DNA of 64,000 nucleotides from Acetobacter oeni (GTDB taxonomy: Bacteria > Pseudomonadota > Alphaproteobacteria > Acetobacterales > Acetobacteraceae): NCBI RefSeq assembly GCF_011516825.1, contig NZ_WOTA01000005.1:124001-188000 (forward strand), given 5' to 3'. The notes beneath the pieces are model-generated. The model did not search any database and was not told the origin of the DNA. It saw only the letters and a program-made list of their open reading frames with translations. A program made the position numbers and the translations under genes. The stretch's first letter is position 1. Each line of letters begins with the position of its first letter. Below, piece after piece: positions 19,795 to 28,486 of this stretch.

Positions 19795-19821
19795 AGCCTG
19801 TGGGTTTTGCACAGGCTTTAA
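19795..19821 (+). terminator. intrinsic terminator of efflux operon
   Basis: A perfect 8-base stem AGCCTGTG/CACAGGCT with loop GGTTTTG, 21 bases after the last efflux gene, followed by TTTA. The T tract is short but the stem is strong and well placed. Confidence 0.6.
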
Positions 19822-19837
19822 AAAGAGTACCCATGCG

Positions 19838-20026
19838 TCAGAGACCGGAAGCGAAACGGCCTCTCATCTTTTGCTTTGCCAGCCGGTCCGCCCTGGCCAC
19901 CAGCCTCACGGCATCCCGAACTTCGCGCCAGCCCGATCCGTAACGTCTCACATGGGCGATATATATGCGGCGGGTCTTCGTATCGGCGGCCAGTTCCCTG
20001 ACCGCGTCCCATTCCACCAGCTTCAT
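19838..20026 (-). CDS. small hypothetical protein
   Basis: 62 residues, basic and soluble, beginning MKLVEWDAVRELAADTKTRR. I do not recognise a family. It is kept because the third codon positions are GC-rich like the neighbours, and an AAAAGGACAGG ribosome-binding sequence precedes the ATG. It is the only plausible coding frame between the efflux operon and the porin. It sits between two hairpins that read as + strand terminators, on the opposite strand. It may be spurious. Confidence 0.45.
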   Translation of the reverse strand: MKLVEWDAVRELAADTKTRRIYIAHVRRYGSGWREVRDAVRLVARADRLAKQKMRGRFASGL

Positions 20027-20050
20027 CCTGTCCTTCTTTTCTTATGATAC

Positions 20051-20073
20051 ATGCTGAATAAATCAGCATTTTT
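20051..20073 (+). terminator. hairpin at the 3' end of oprB
   Basis: A 7-base stem ATGCTGA/TCAGCAT with loop ATAAA and a T run at 20070-20073 on the + strand, abutting the stop codon of the minus-strand porin gene. As a terminator it would work for + strand readthrough. As a minus-strand hairpin it could protect the porin mRNA end. Confidence 0.4.
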
Positions 20074-21595
20074 ACATGATCTGGATATGGCTTTTGAAGC
20101 CGAGCAGGGCAGCGTTACGCAGATTGTTCTGAGCGTTGGGATGAATATAATATTCAAAGAGCGGCGTGAAGATGATGCCCGGCATAATATGGATGGCGTA
20201 ATTCGCTTCCATAACCATGGCACCCCGCTGAACACCTGTTGCATGGTTAGGCATGGTGCCTCCTCTGGCCATCAGATATTGTTCTGTCAGGGACACGCCT
20301 TTTGCGATTTTTGTATAGGTAAAGGCAAAACCCATCGTATCGAAGGGGCGTGAGCGGAGGAAGCCACGATTAAGCAGGGCACCGTAAGCGACGTATTCTC
20401 GCAGAGAGGTATGCGGATCGTTGTAGGTGATACCCCACAGGGCAGTCAGACCTGAATCCTTGTCACGATAGTGCAGCAGCCGCTGATCGAACATGGCCCA
20501 GGTTGCCCATGACGCACTGTGGGTTTTCTGTTTGGCTTTGGTCAGCGCGTAGGGGCGACCGTCTATATCCAGAAAATTGTCGCTCTGTGGCGTACTGAAG
20601 AGCTGAGCGCCGAGCTTATAATGTCCGGGAAGTGTGCGATGTCCGAAAATCGGCTCCCAGGCTGTTTCTATGGGGGCTGCGTAACCGATGATATTGGCGC
20701 CGTTGAACTTGAAGCCTGTTCTGTGCTGGTAAACCTGGTAAATACCATCTTCGATCGGATAAAGTCCTGTCTGAATATAGACTGACTGAGCGGGACGGCC
20801 ACGCACGCGGAAACCCCAGGTGGATGCGGGGTAACCGGCATCGAAATTGGTGTCGGTGATTCCTTTTGGACGGCCGCACATGCTTGCGTTCTGGAAGTTG
20901 CAGAATAAGGGGCTGGCCGCGAAATCGGAAATTTCGGCCATACGGCCGGCGGCTATCGCGAGGCGTCCGCCGTAAAGCGTTTCCTCGCCATACATATACA
21001 CCAGATGGACAACGACATTTCCGCCGCCTCCGTAGGTTTCCGATGCGTGATTGAGCCAGTCACCAAACATGCGATTGGCCGTTGTTCCGTAACGACCCAC
21101 CGTGATCATATGGGTTGCGAAGCCCTGCCATCCCGCGAGCTTTTCCCAGTCGATATCGAGCTGCACCGCGTACTGGCCGGCATTGCTCGCGCCCTGCTTA
21201 TAATTTACGAAACCGGGGTTGCTCCCGCGTGTCGGGGGTGTAATTGCACCTGCAAATTCGTTGGTATTGTCGATAAGAAGATTGATTCCTCTTGCGCGCA
21301 GCCATGCCGACAGCGGGTTTTTAATGACGACTTCCGGGTGCGAAAACGCGGGCACCGAGGTCTGGGTCGTGGCGTTTGGCGGCAATGGTGTAGCGACGAG
21401 CTGGCTCGGGGCCGAACCGATATCGCGGTCCATGACCTGCGCCTGAGCAGGCGAGACATTCCCTGCCAGTAACAGGTATGAGGCGGCCATCGCGGCGACA
21501 GGGATGCCTGAACGCCGGTAAGGCATATGACCCATAACGGCAACGGGGGAGCCGGTCACAGGGAACGAGCGGGCGAATGATGATGCAGGCTGCAT
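20072..21595 (-). CDS. carbohydrate-selective porin, OprB family
   Basis: 507 residues as drawn. OprB porins are outer-membrane beta-barrels that admit glucose and related sugars. A signal-peptide-like region lies around residues 24-54 and ends in AQAQ, so translation may start at Met21 or Met24 (21535 or 21526) rather than Met1; no strong ribosome-binding site decides it. The body is aromatic and glycine rich with alternating strands and has the family-like segments QLDIDWEKLAGWQGF and GRMAEISDFAASPLFCNFQN. It ends in an aliphatic/Met tail rather than the usual Phe. Next to gluconate permease and gluconate 5-dehydrogenase, it probably supplies sugar or sugar acid to them. Confidence 0.88.
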   Translation of the reverse strand: MQPASSFARSFPVTGSPVAVMGHMPYRRSGIPVAAMAASYLLLAGNVSPAQAQVMDRDIGSAPSQLVATPLPPNATTQTSVPAFSHPEVVIKNPLSAWLRARGINLLIDNTNEFAGAITPPTRGSNPGFVNYKQGASNAGQYAVQLDIDWEKLAGWQGFATHMITVGRYGTTANRMFGDWLNHASETYGGGGNVVVHLVYMYGEETLYGGRLAIAAGRMAEISDFAASPLFCNFQNASMCGRPKGITDTNFDAGYPASTWGFRVRGRPAQSVYIQTGLYPIEDGIYQVYQHRTGFKFNGANIIGYAAPIETAWEPIFGHRTLPGHYKLGAQLFSTPQSDNFLDIDGRPYALTKAKQKTHSASWATWAMFDQRLLHYRDKDSGLTALWGITYNDPHTSLREYVAYGALLNRGFLRSRPFDTMGFAFTYTKIAKGVSLTEQYLMARGGTMPNHATGVQRGAMVMEANYAIHIMPGIIFTPLFEYYIHPNAQNNLRNAALLGFKSHIQIM

Positions 21596-21642
21596 CTTCA
21601 GTGACTTTCTGACAGTCGTTTATGGGTGAACAGAGGCCGGAA

Positions 21643-21707
21643 TCCGGAGTATTCTGCATTACAAACGTGTATGCAGATATCCGGTTCTTGATTCTGTCCG
21701 GAGTATT
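21643..21707. promoter_or_regulatory. candidate operator sites upstream of oprB
   Basis: In the short gap between the porin and permease genes there is an inverted repeat CTGCAT-N11-ATGCAG (21654-21676). Two copies of TCCGGAGTATT flank it (21643-21653 and 21697-21707). They lie 50-110 bases before the porin start, where a repressor or activator could bind. No regulator is identified. Confidence 0.35.
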
Positions 21708-21713
21708 TCAGGC

Positions 21714-23057
21714 TTAATGCACAAAAACTGAAGCAATCAGGCAGAACACAAGGCCGAAGACCGAGATCAGTGTTTCGAGAACGGACCAGGTTTTCAGTGT
21801 CTGCGGAACGGTCAGGCCGAGATATTCTTTAATCTGCCAGAATCCAGCGTCATTCATCGGACCCAGGGCGACAGAGCCGGCGCCGGTCACCAGGACCATG
21901 AGTTCCGGTGAGACGCCGGTTGAATGCGCGAGGATCGGGCCGACAATTCCGGAAGCGGTTGCCATGGAAACAGTCGCCGAACCGCAGGCGACGCGCACGA
22001 TGACGGCGAGAAGCCAGGCGAGGATAAGCAATGGCATATGGGCACCGAGTGCGGCGTCCGTGATAGCTTTTGACACGCCGCTATCGACAAGAACTCGGCC
22101 AAAGCCGCCGCCGGCACCGATCAGCAGCATGATCAGAGCGGTCGGTCCAAGGCACTCGTTGGTGAAGCGAAGGATGGTCTCTTTGGAAAACCCGCGAGCG
22201 GTTCCGAGGACATAGAATGACATGATTGTCGCGAAAACCAGCGCAATATCGGTGTTGCCGATAAAATGCAGCACTGTGTTCAATGACGTATGCGGCGTGC
22301 TCAGCACATCTGCCGCAGAGCCTGCGAGCATCAGGATAACCGGGGACAGAATGGTGAAGACTGTCACGGAAAACCCGGGAAGATTGGCGAGCGGTTCGTG
22401 ATTGACGAACTGTTCCGCGAGAGGATTGACTTCGGTGAGAGGGACGCGTGCGGCGGCAAATCGTCCGAAAAGCGGCCCTGCGATAATGGCGATCGGTGTT
22501 CCGATGACGATTCCGTACAGGATCGTGTGACCGACATTGGCGTGATAGGCGCTTACGGCCAGCAGCGCCGCGGGATGTGGCGGGATCAGGGCGTGCGTGA
22601 CGGAGAGAGCGGCGCCCATCGGGAGAGCGACCCGCAGGAGGGGCATTTTCGTGCGCTCTGCCAGGACGAAGACCAGCGGAATCAGGAGCACGAATCCGAC
22701 TTCGAAAAAGACAGGCAGACCGACGAGGAGACCGATGACCATCATCGCCCAGTCGACACGATCCCGACCGGCAAAGTTTGAGATTGTTATGGCGATGCGG
22801 TCAGCGCCACCGGACTCAGCCAGCATTTTTCCGAGCATTGTACCGAGAGCGATGACGGTGCCGACATGACCGAGAACGTGTCCGGCGCCGGCTTCGAAAG
22901 AGCCAACGACCTTATCGGCGGGCATTCCGGCGATGAGAGCCATGACAATCGATGTGACGAAAAGAACGATGAACGGATTCAGGCGGAGGCGCGCGATCAG
23001 AACGATGACTGCTCCGATGGCGGCTGCCGCAAGAGAGATGGCAAAAACAGAGCTCAT
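21714..23057 (-). CDS. gntP: gluconate permease, GntP family
   Basis: 447 residues, the usual size for the family, with about 12-14 membrane helices. It would import gluconate with protons across the inner membrane. Family segments include LNPFIVLFVTSIVMALIAGM near the N-terminus, GLPVFFEVGFVLLIPLVF, and the conserved ALIPPHPAALLAVSAY. The start at 23057 is chosen for an AAGGGGAG ribosome-binding site about 9 bases upstream; the frame extends 60 bases further without one. It lies between the OprB porin and gluconate 5-dehydrogenase on the same strand, so the three read as an uptake and oxidation module. Confidence 0.9.
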   Translation of the reverse strand: MSSVFAISLAAAAIGAVIVLIARLRLNPFIVLFVTSIVMALIAGMPADKVVGSFEAGAGHVLGHVGTVIALGTMLGKMLAESGGADRIAITISNFAGRDRVDWAMMVIGLLVGLPVFFEVGFVLLIPLVFVLAERTKMPLLRVALPMGAALSVTHALIPPHPAALLAVSAYHANVGHTILYGIVIGTPIAIIAGPLFGRFAAARVPLTEVNPLAEQFVNHEPLANLPGFSVTVFTILSPVILMLAGSAADVLSTPHTSLNTVLHFIGNTDIALVFATIMSFYVLGTARGFSKETILRFTNECLGPTALIMLLIGAGGGFGRVLVDSGVSKAITDAALGAHMPLLILAWLLAVIVRVACGSATVSMATASGIVGPILAHSTGVSPELMVLVTGAGSVALGPMNDAGFWQIKEYLGLTVPQTLKTWSVLETLISVFGLVFCLIASVFVH

Positions 23058-23321
23058 CCCGAGAAGTCTCCCCTTTCTGATGAATTGCTCAACGTTCTGA
23101 AACGAAGCGAACAACATTCACTGAAGTAAACGTGAAGGACATATTCTGGCGGAATTTCCGGAAGATCAGGTTTTCTGCCAGAAACGCATTATTCAGACTG
23201 CTGACCGTGCCCACAGTTTGTGACGGCGCCATCTGCGCGCGCCTGTACCGATGATTTTACCGGGTGATCTGTGCTGGTGCGGAAAGCAGGCGGTCTTTCT
23301 GAAGGCCTCTTTGCGGAACGG

Positions 23322-24092
23322 TCAGAGAGAGGCAGTAATCCCGCCATCAACCATCAGGACATGGCCGTTTACGAAACTCGATGCGTCTGAAGACAGAAAC
23401 ACAGCCGCGCCGATCAGTTCCTCTGTCTGCCCCCAGCGGGCGGCGGGAGTGCGTTTGCAGAGCCACTCGGTAAAAGCCTTGTCTTCGACAAGAGCTTTAT
23501 TCATTTCTGTCGCAAAGTAGCCCGGAGCGAGACCGTTGATCTGCAATCCGTGCCGTGCCCAGTCTGTTGCCATGCCTTTAGTCAGGTTTTTCACCGCACC
23601 CTTTGTCGCGGTGTAGGGCGCTATGCCGGGGCGGGCGAGTTCGCTCTGGACTGAACAGATGTTAACGATTTTTCCGCGCCCGCGCGGGATCATATGGCGC
23701 GCGACGGCCTGCCCGACAAAGAAAACTGCGTTCAGATTTGTTGAGATCAGAGCGTCCCAGTCGGCACGCTTAAACTGATCCAGGGGTGCGCGGCGCTGAA
23801 TCCCGGCGTTGTTGATAAGGATGTCGATCGGGCCGACATCGCGTTCGATGGCCTCGACGCCCTCAATTACGGCATTCTGATCCGTGACATCGAATGGCGC
23901 TGTTACGGCTTTCAGCCCGTCTTTTTCCAGTGCGACGCGGGCGTCCTCAAGGCGGCCGGGATCGCGTCCGTTGAGCACGATTTCCGCGCCGTATTCAGCG
24001 AGACCTCTGGCCAGCGTCAGACCGATGCCGCGCGAAGCGCCGGTGACGAGCGCGCGTTTACCTGCAAGTGAAAAGAGACTGTTTTCGGGCAT
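23322..24092 (-). CDS. gno: gluconate 5-dehydrogenase (5-ketogluconate reductase), SDR family
   Basis: 256 residues. A cytoplasmic NADP-dependent short-chain dehydrogenase interconverting D-gluconate and 5-keto-D-gluconate. The cofactor motif TGASRGIG is at residues 17-24, NNAG at 94-97, and the catalytic Ser147, Tyr160 and Lys164 are present. The segments GIQRRAPL, KIVNICSVQSELARPGIAPY and LQINGLAPGYFATEM match what I recall of Gluconobacter Gno almost word for word, which is stronger than family-level evidence. It lies upstream of the gluconate permease on the same strand, separated by 264 bases in which nothing was recognised. Confidence 0.92.
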   Translation of the reverse strand: MPENSLFSLAGKRALVTGASRGIGLTLARGLAEYGAEIVLNGRDPGRLEDARVALEKDGLKAVTAPFDVTDQNAVIEGVEAIERDVGPIDILINNAGIQRRAPLDQFKRADWDALISTNLNAVFFVGQAVARHMIPRGRGKIVNICSVQSELARPGIAPYTATKGAVKNLTKGMATDWARHGLQINGLAPGYFATEMNKALVEDKAFTEWLCKRTPAARWGQTEELIGAAVFLSSDASSFVNGHVLMVDGGITASL

Positions 24093-24259
24093 TTGCGCCT
24101 CATTACTTTTATTTGCAGGCAGTTTGCATCACCTGTCTCTTTTGTCCATGCTTTAACGTATCTCCCCACGAGGATTTCAGTTTTTACTGTTGGAGTGCGT
24201 TTTTTTTGCCAAAGCCGGATCAGTGGTGTGAATAAGGAGCCCCGGCACGGGCAGCAGGC

Positions 24260-25192
24260 TTAACCGGCGCCGCCGTCTGTTTCGCCAAGTGCGATCCGGA
24301 CCTCTTCGATGAGTGCTTCGAGAGCGGGTGGCAGCCAGCGCGCTTCCCGCACATAGACGCCAAGGTCGGTGGTCGCGCCTGAGTCACGGAGCGGAATATG
24401 GACCAGGCCGGTATTCCCGGGCTCCAGCGCCAGCCAGGACTGGAAAGAAATACCGGCGCCACGGACGACCATGCGATTTGTCAGTTCGATGGAGCCCGTT
24501 TCCATGATGATCTGCAACTGGTCGCGATACGGGCGCAGGAACGGCTCCATGACCCAGCGCAGGGACAGGGTGGAAGATGGCAGGATCAGCGGATATTTCA
24601 GGCATTCCGCGACAGTGACGGATGTTTTCCGCGACAGGGGGTGGCCTTCGGGGACGATGGCGCCGACCGGAAAGGTAGCGACCGTGATCTGCCGGAGGTC
24701 GGTCATCGGTTCCATCGAGAATGCGATTCCGACATCGGTCTGACCGCTGCTCAGGGCTCTGGCGATCATTCCGGGCGATCCGGCTTCGGCGTGAATAACG
24801 ATGCCGGAATGGCGCGTCATCATCCGTTGCAGGATACGCGGGAGCAGGCCGCCCATGATACCGGCGACGGCCATGATGCCGAGGTGTCCTTCGTGACCGC
24901 CCTGGAGTGCCGCGATGCGTTCGTCGGTCCGGCGGGCGTCCTGAACGACGGTGACGATATGTCGTGCGATGATGTCGCCGGCGGCTGTGAGGACCATGCC
25001 TCCGGGGAGGCGGTCGAAAAGCGGGGCACCGATTTCCGCTTCCATCTGGCCGAGCTGCCTTGTCAGCGCGGATGGGGTGACGTTGAGACGCCGTGCGGCC
25101 TCGCGGATGGAGCCGTACTGACGCACGGCGTCGAAATAAAGGATGGCGCGGTCGTGCAGGCGCAGGACCTTGCCGGGGCGCCATTCCGTCAT
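24260..25192 (-). CDS. LysR family transcriptional regulator
   Basis: 310 residues. An N-terminal winged helix-turn-helix (about residues 15-75, with YGSIREAARRLNVTPSALTR and LFDRLPGGMVLTAAG) is followed by a periplasmic-binding-protein-like effector domain to the C-terminus. It binds DNA as a tetramer and responds to a small ligand. Its ATG overlaps the xdhC stop by 4 bases (ATGA), so it is the last cistron of the xanthine dehydrogenase operon. Most LysR genes are divergent from their targets, so this position is unusual. It could regulate the xdh genes or gno, 167 bases downstream. Confidence 0.88.
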   Translation of the reverse strand: MTEWRPGKVLRLHDRAILYFDAVRQYGSIREAARRLNVTPSALTRQLGQMEAEIGAPLFDRLPGGMVLTAAGDIIARHIVTVVQDARRTDERIAALQGGHEGHLGIMAVAGIMGGLLPRILQRMMTRHSGIVIHAEAGSPGMIARALSSGQTDVGIAFSMEPMTDLRQITVATFPVGAIVPEGHPLSRKTSVTVAECLKYPLILPSSTLSLRWVMEPFLRPYRDQLQIIMETGSIELTNRMVVRGAGISFQSWLALEPGNTGLVHIPLRDSGATTDLGVYVREARWLPPALEALIEEVRIALGETDGGAG

Positions 25193-26010
25193 GGGCTGTT
25201 TCTCTTTCCGTGCAGGAACCGTTCGACGATTTCAGCTGTCACGAGAGCGGCGATGACAGCGGGACGTTTGTCACGGATGCCACGGTCACCGATCGGGCAG
25301 ACGAGAGAGTTGATGCGGTCTTCCGGGATATTCATTTCTCTGAGCCCGTGTTCCAGCCGGCGACGTTTCGTCAGGGAGCCGATCATACCGACATAGGTCA
25401 GGTCGCCACGCTCGAGCAGTTCTGCCACGATTACGCCGTCCAGGGCATGGTTATGGGTCAGGACAAGGGCGCCGGCGCCCGGCGGCGCATCTCTGACGAC
25501 GCGCTCCCATGTGGTGTCCGCAATGACTTCGACACCGGCGGGAACGGTTCCGAATTCTTCAGGCCGGGAGTCGACCCAGATCAGGCGAAGCGGGAGAAGT
25601 GCGAGAGCGGCGGCGAGAGCGCGGCCGACATGCCCGGCGCCGAAGAGGAGCAGAACCGGCAGACAGGCTATTCCGGTCGTAATGTGGGCGGCGAGGGTTT
25701 CGAGGCCCTCTGCATCAAGGCACTCGATTCCGACGGTCACGCTGCCGCCGCAGCACTGTCCGCTTTCCGGTCCGAGTTGCACGGTCAGTTCGCTGGTGCC
25801 GCCGCCGGAGGTAAGCATGGAGCGGGCTTTGAAGATGGCCCGCCATTCGAGTTCGCCACCGCCGATCGTGCCTGATGTATTACTGGCGCTGACGAGCATG
25901 AAGGCGCCGGCTTCGCGCGGTGTGGAACCGAGGGCCTTCAATACGGTCAGATGCGCGACAGGTGCGTTCTGCCGTTGCCAGTGGCGGATGGCCTCTATGG
26001 GATCATCCAT
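25189..26010 (-). CDS. xdhC: xanthine dehydrogenase accessory protein XdhC
   Basis: 273 residues. XdhC binds molybdenum cofactor, promotes its sulfuration and inserts it into XdhB. The N-terminal XdhC/CoxI domain has LGSTPREAGAFMLV and TIGGGELEW. A mid-protein CCGG cysteine pair lies near residue 90, and the C-terminal Rossmann domain carries LLLFGAGHVGRALAAAL. The start at 26010 is chosen because the upstream 33 codons overlap xdhB and look non-coding. It is 10 bases after xdhB and overlaps the lysR gene. Confidence 0.92.
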   Translation of the reverse strand: MDDPIEAIRHWQRQNAPVAHLTVLKALGSTPREAGAFMLVSASNTSGTIGGGELEWRAIFKARSMLTSGGGTSELTVQLGPESGQCCGGSVTVGIECLDAEGLETLAAHITTGIACLPVLLLFGAGHVGRALAAALALLPLRLIWVDSRPEEFGTVPAGVEVIADTTWERVVRDAPPGAGALVLTHNHALDGVIVAELLERGDLTYVGMIGSLTKRRRLEHGLREMNIPEDRINSLVCPIGDRGIRDKRPAVIAALVTAEIVERFLHGKRNSP

Positions 26011-26020
26011 CTGATTGTTC

Positions 26021-28486
26021 TCAGGCAGTCCCAGGTGCCGCGTGAGCCTCCGCTGTTTTCCGGAGGCGGTCGGCGCAGCGCAGGATGGTTTCGGGTGTTG
26101 CGGGGGCATCGAGACGCGGGCAGGTCCGGTAATGGTTCAGGCTGGCGAGGGCATCCGAAATGGCGTGGAGCACGGAGAGGCCATGCACGAAAGGCGGTTC
26201 TCCGACAGCTTTGGAGCGAAAGATGCTGTCTTCGCGGTTGGGAGCGTTTTCCAGCAGGCGGACGTTAAAGATGCGGGGACGATCAGAGCAGCCGGGGATT
26301 TTGTAAGTGCTTGGTGCGTGAGTTCTGAGGCGTCCGGCGGCATCCCAGACCAGTTCTTCCGTGGTAAGCCAGCCCGCGCCCTGCACGAAGGCGCCTTCGA
26401 CCTGGCCAATGTCGATGGCCGGGTTCAGGGATTGTCCGGCATCGTGGAGGATATCGACGCGTTCGATCTGCATTTCGCCTGTCAGGGTATCGACGGCGAC
26501 TTCTGAACAGGCGGCGCCATAGGCGAAATAGAGGAAGGGGCGCCCGCGTCCTGTATCGGGATTCCAGTGGATTTTCGGGGTTTTGTAGAAGCCGTTTGAA
26601 GAGAGGGAGATTCGCGCGAAATAGGCGGCTTTGATGAGGTCCGGGAACGGGATCAGCGTGTCGCCTGCTTTGACGCCATCGGGTGTGAAGGCGATTTCCT
26701 TTTCGGTTACGGACCAGTGTTCCGCGGCAAACATTATGAGCCGGTCTTTTATTTTTGTAACGGCATCGAGCACGGCCATACCGTTGAGGTCGGCGCCGGA
26801 TGAGGCTGCCGTTGCGGAGGTGTTCGGAACTTTGCCGGTGTTGGTGGCGGTGATGCGGACACGATCGGCTTCCAGCGCGAATTCGCGCATGACGATCTGG
26901 ACCATTTTGGTATGGAGCCCCTGCCCCATTTCGCAACCGCCGTGATTCACCTGCACGGAGCCGTCCGTATAGATGTGTACGAGGGCGCCGGCCTGATTGT
27001 AGTGGGTTGCGGTGAAGGCGATGCCGAATTTGACCGGGGTCAGCGCGATGCCGCGTCTGATGAAACGGCTTTTTGCGTTGAAGGCTCTGATATCTTCACG
27101 CCGCTTTCTGTAATCGCAGTCTTCGGCGAGGGTTTTCATGAGATCCGCCGCGATGCTGTCCTCGACGTTCATATGATAGGGTGTGAGATCCCGGGTGGTC
27201 CCGCTTTCGTAGGCATTGCGGAGGCGGACGTCGAGCGGATCGAGGCCGGTGGCGTAAGCGATTTCCTCGATGAGACGTTCGGCGCCGACGATGCCCTGCG
27301 GGCCACCGAAGCCGCGATAGGCGGTATTGGACTGGGTGTTGGTTTTCAGCGGCTCTGAGCGCAGGCGGACATCGGGATAGTAATAAGCATTGTCTGCGTG
27401 AAACAGGGCGCGGTCCGTGACGGGTCCGGAGAGATCCGCTGACCAGCCGCACCGTGCGGCGAGCACCATATCGACGGCGTGGATACGGCCTTCATCGTCG
27501 AAGCCGACATCGTAATCGATGACGAAATCATGCCGTTTGCCGGTTATGGTCATGTCGTCGTCACGGTCGAGGCGCAGTTTGGCGGCGCGCCCCGTGATCG
27601 AGGCGGCCAGAGCCGTGAGGCAGGCGGGGCCGTTGGCCTGAGTTTCCTTGCCGCCGAAGCCGCCGCCCATGCGGCGCACTTCAACTGTGACGAGCGCGCC
27701 GGGGCAATCGAGAACGTGGGTGACCATCAGCTGGGTTTCGGTCGGGTGCTGGGTGGAGGACCAGACGCGCATTTCGCCATCTTCCCCGGGCATGGCCATG
27801 GCGGCCTGACCTTCGAGGTAGAAATGTTCCTGTCCGCCTACGCTGAGGCTGCCGGAGACGCGACGGGGGGCTTTCGGAAGAGCGGCCGGAGCATCGCCCC
27901 GGCTCAGGGTCAGGGAACGCCAGACGAGTTCGCCGCCTGCGGCACGGGCCTGGGCGACGTCGAGCACGGCGGGGAGGTCTTCGTATATGATCTTTGCCAG
28001 GCGGACGGCGGCGCGGGCCTGAGCGCGGGTTTCGGCCACGACGGCGAAGATCATCTGGCCGTAATATGAGACGGTATCTGTGGCCAGGAGGGGTTCGTCA
28101 TGCTTGCCGACGGGGCTGACATCGTTATGGCCCGGGATGTCATCCGCTGTCAGGACGAGGACGATGCCGGGGGCCGCGCGGACGGCTTCAAGGTCCATCG
28201 AGAGGATACGGGCACTGGCTTTTGTGCTGAGCCCGGGGGCCAGATGCAGAAGTCCTTTTGGTTCGGGCAGGTCGTCGATATAGGCGGCGGTACCGGAAAC
28301 ATGGAGGACGCCGCTTTCGTGACGAAGAGGCTGTGAGGCGCCACCCTTTACCAGTTTCAGCGGAGCATTTTGCGGAGCCGGGCGGGCATTCAGAGCGCTG
28401 GTCTCAGCTTCCGTGCCGTCGATCACTTCCGTGGAAAGGCCAGCCATGCCGGCGCCCAGGTCGAAAGGGCTGTCGGGGTCAGACAT
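26021..28486 (-). CDS. xdhB: xanthine dehydrogenase molybdopterin-binding subunit
   Basis: 821 residues. This is the large catalytic subunit holding the molybdopterin cofactor that oxidises hypoxanthine and xanthine to urate. An aldehyde-oxidase/xanthine-dehydrogenase a/b hammerhead domain occupies the first ~180 residues, and the molybdopterin-binding domain follows. Diagnostic segments are RRMGGGFGGKE and, near the C-terminus, KAVGEPPFVHGLSV carrying the catalytic glutamate. The start at 28486 follows an AGGAGA ribosome-binding site and overlaps the end of xdhA by 8 bases; a longer frame to 28552 lies inside xdhA. The order is xdhA, xdhB, xdhC. Confidence 0.95.
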   Translation of the reverse strand: MSDPDSPFDLGAGMAGLSTEVIDGTEAETSALNARPAPQNAPLKLVKGGASQPLRHESGVLHVSGTAAYIDDLPEPKGLLHLAPGLSTKASARILSMDLEAVRAAPGIVLVLTADDIPGHNDVSPVGKHDEPLLATDTVSYYGQMIFAVVAETRAQARAAVRLAKIIYEDLPAVLDVAQARAAGGELVWRSLTLSRGDAPAALPKAPRRVSGSLSVGGQEHFYLEGQAAMAMPGEDGEMRVWSSTQHPTETQLMVTHVLDCPGALVTVEVRRMGGGFGGKETQANGPACLTALAASITGRAAKLRLDRDDDMTITGKRHDFVIDYDVGFDDEGRIHAVDMVLAARCGWSADLSGPVTDRALFHADNAYYYPDVRLRSEPLKTNTQSNTAYRGFGGPQGIVGAERLIEEIAYATGLDPLDVRLRNAYESGTTRDLTPYHMNVEDSIAADLMKTLAEDCDYRKRREDIRAFNAKSRFIRRGIALTPVKFGIAFTATHYNQAGALVHIYTDGSVQVNHGGCEMGQGLHTKMVQIVMREFALEADRVRITATNTGKVPNTSATAASSGADLNGMAVLDAVTKIKDRLIMFAAEHWSVTEKEIAFTPDGVKAGDTLIPFPDLIKAAYFARISLSSNGFYKTPKIHWNPDTGRGRPFLYFAYGAACSEVAVDTLTGEMQIERVDILHDAGQSLNPAIDIGQVEGAFVQGAGWLTTEELVWDAAGRLRTHAPSTYKIPGCSDRPRIFNVRLLENAPNREDSIFRSKAVGEPPFVHGLSVLHAISDALASLNHYRTCPRLDAPATPETILRCADRLRKTAEAHAAPGTA

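Noticed and set aside
24398-25396. 332-codon plus-strand open frame
   Set aside because: It runs opposite the LysR and xdhC genes, both of which have clear motifs, and resembles no protein.
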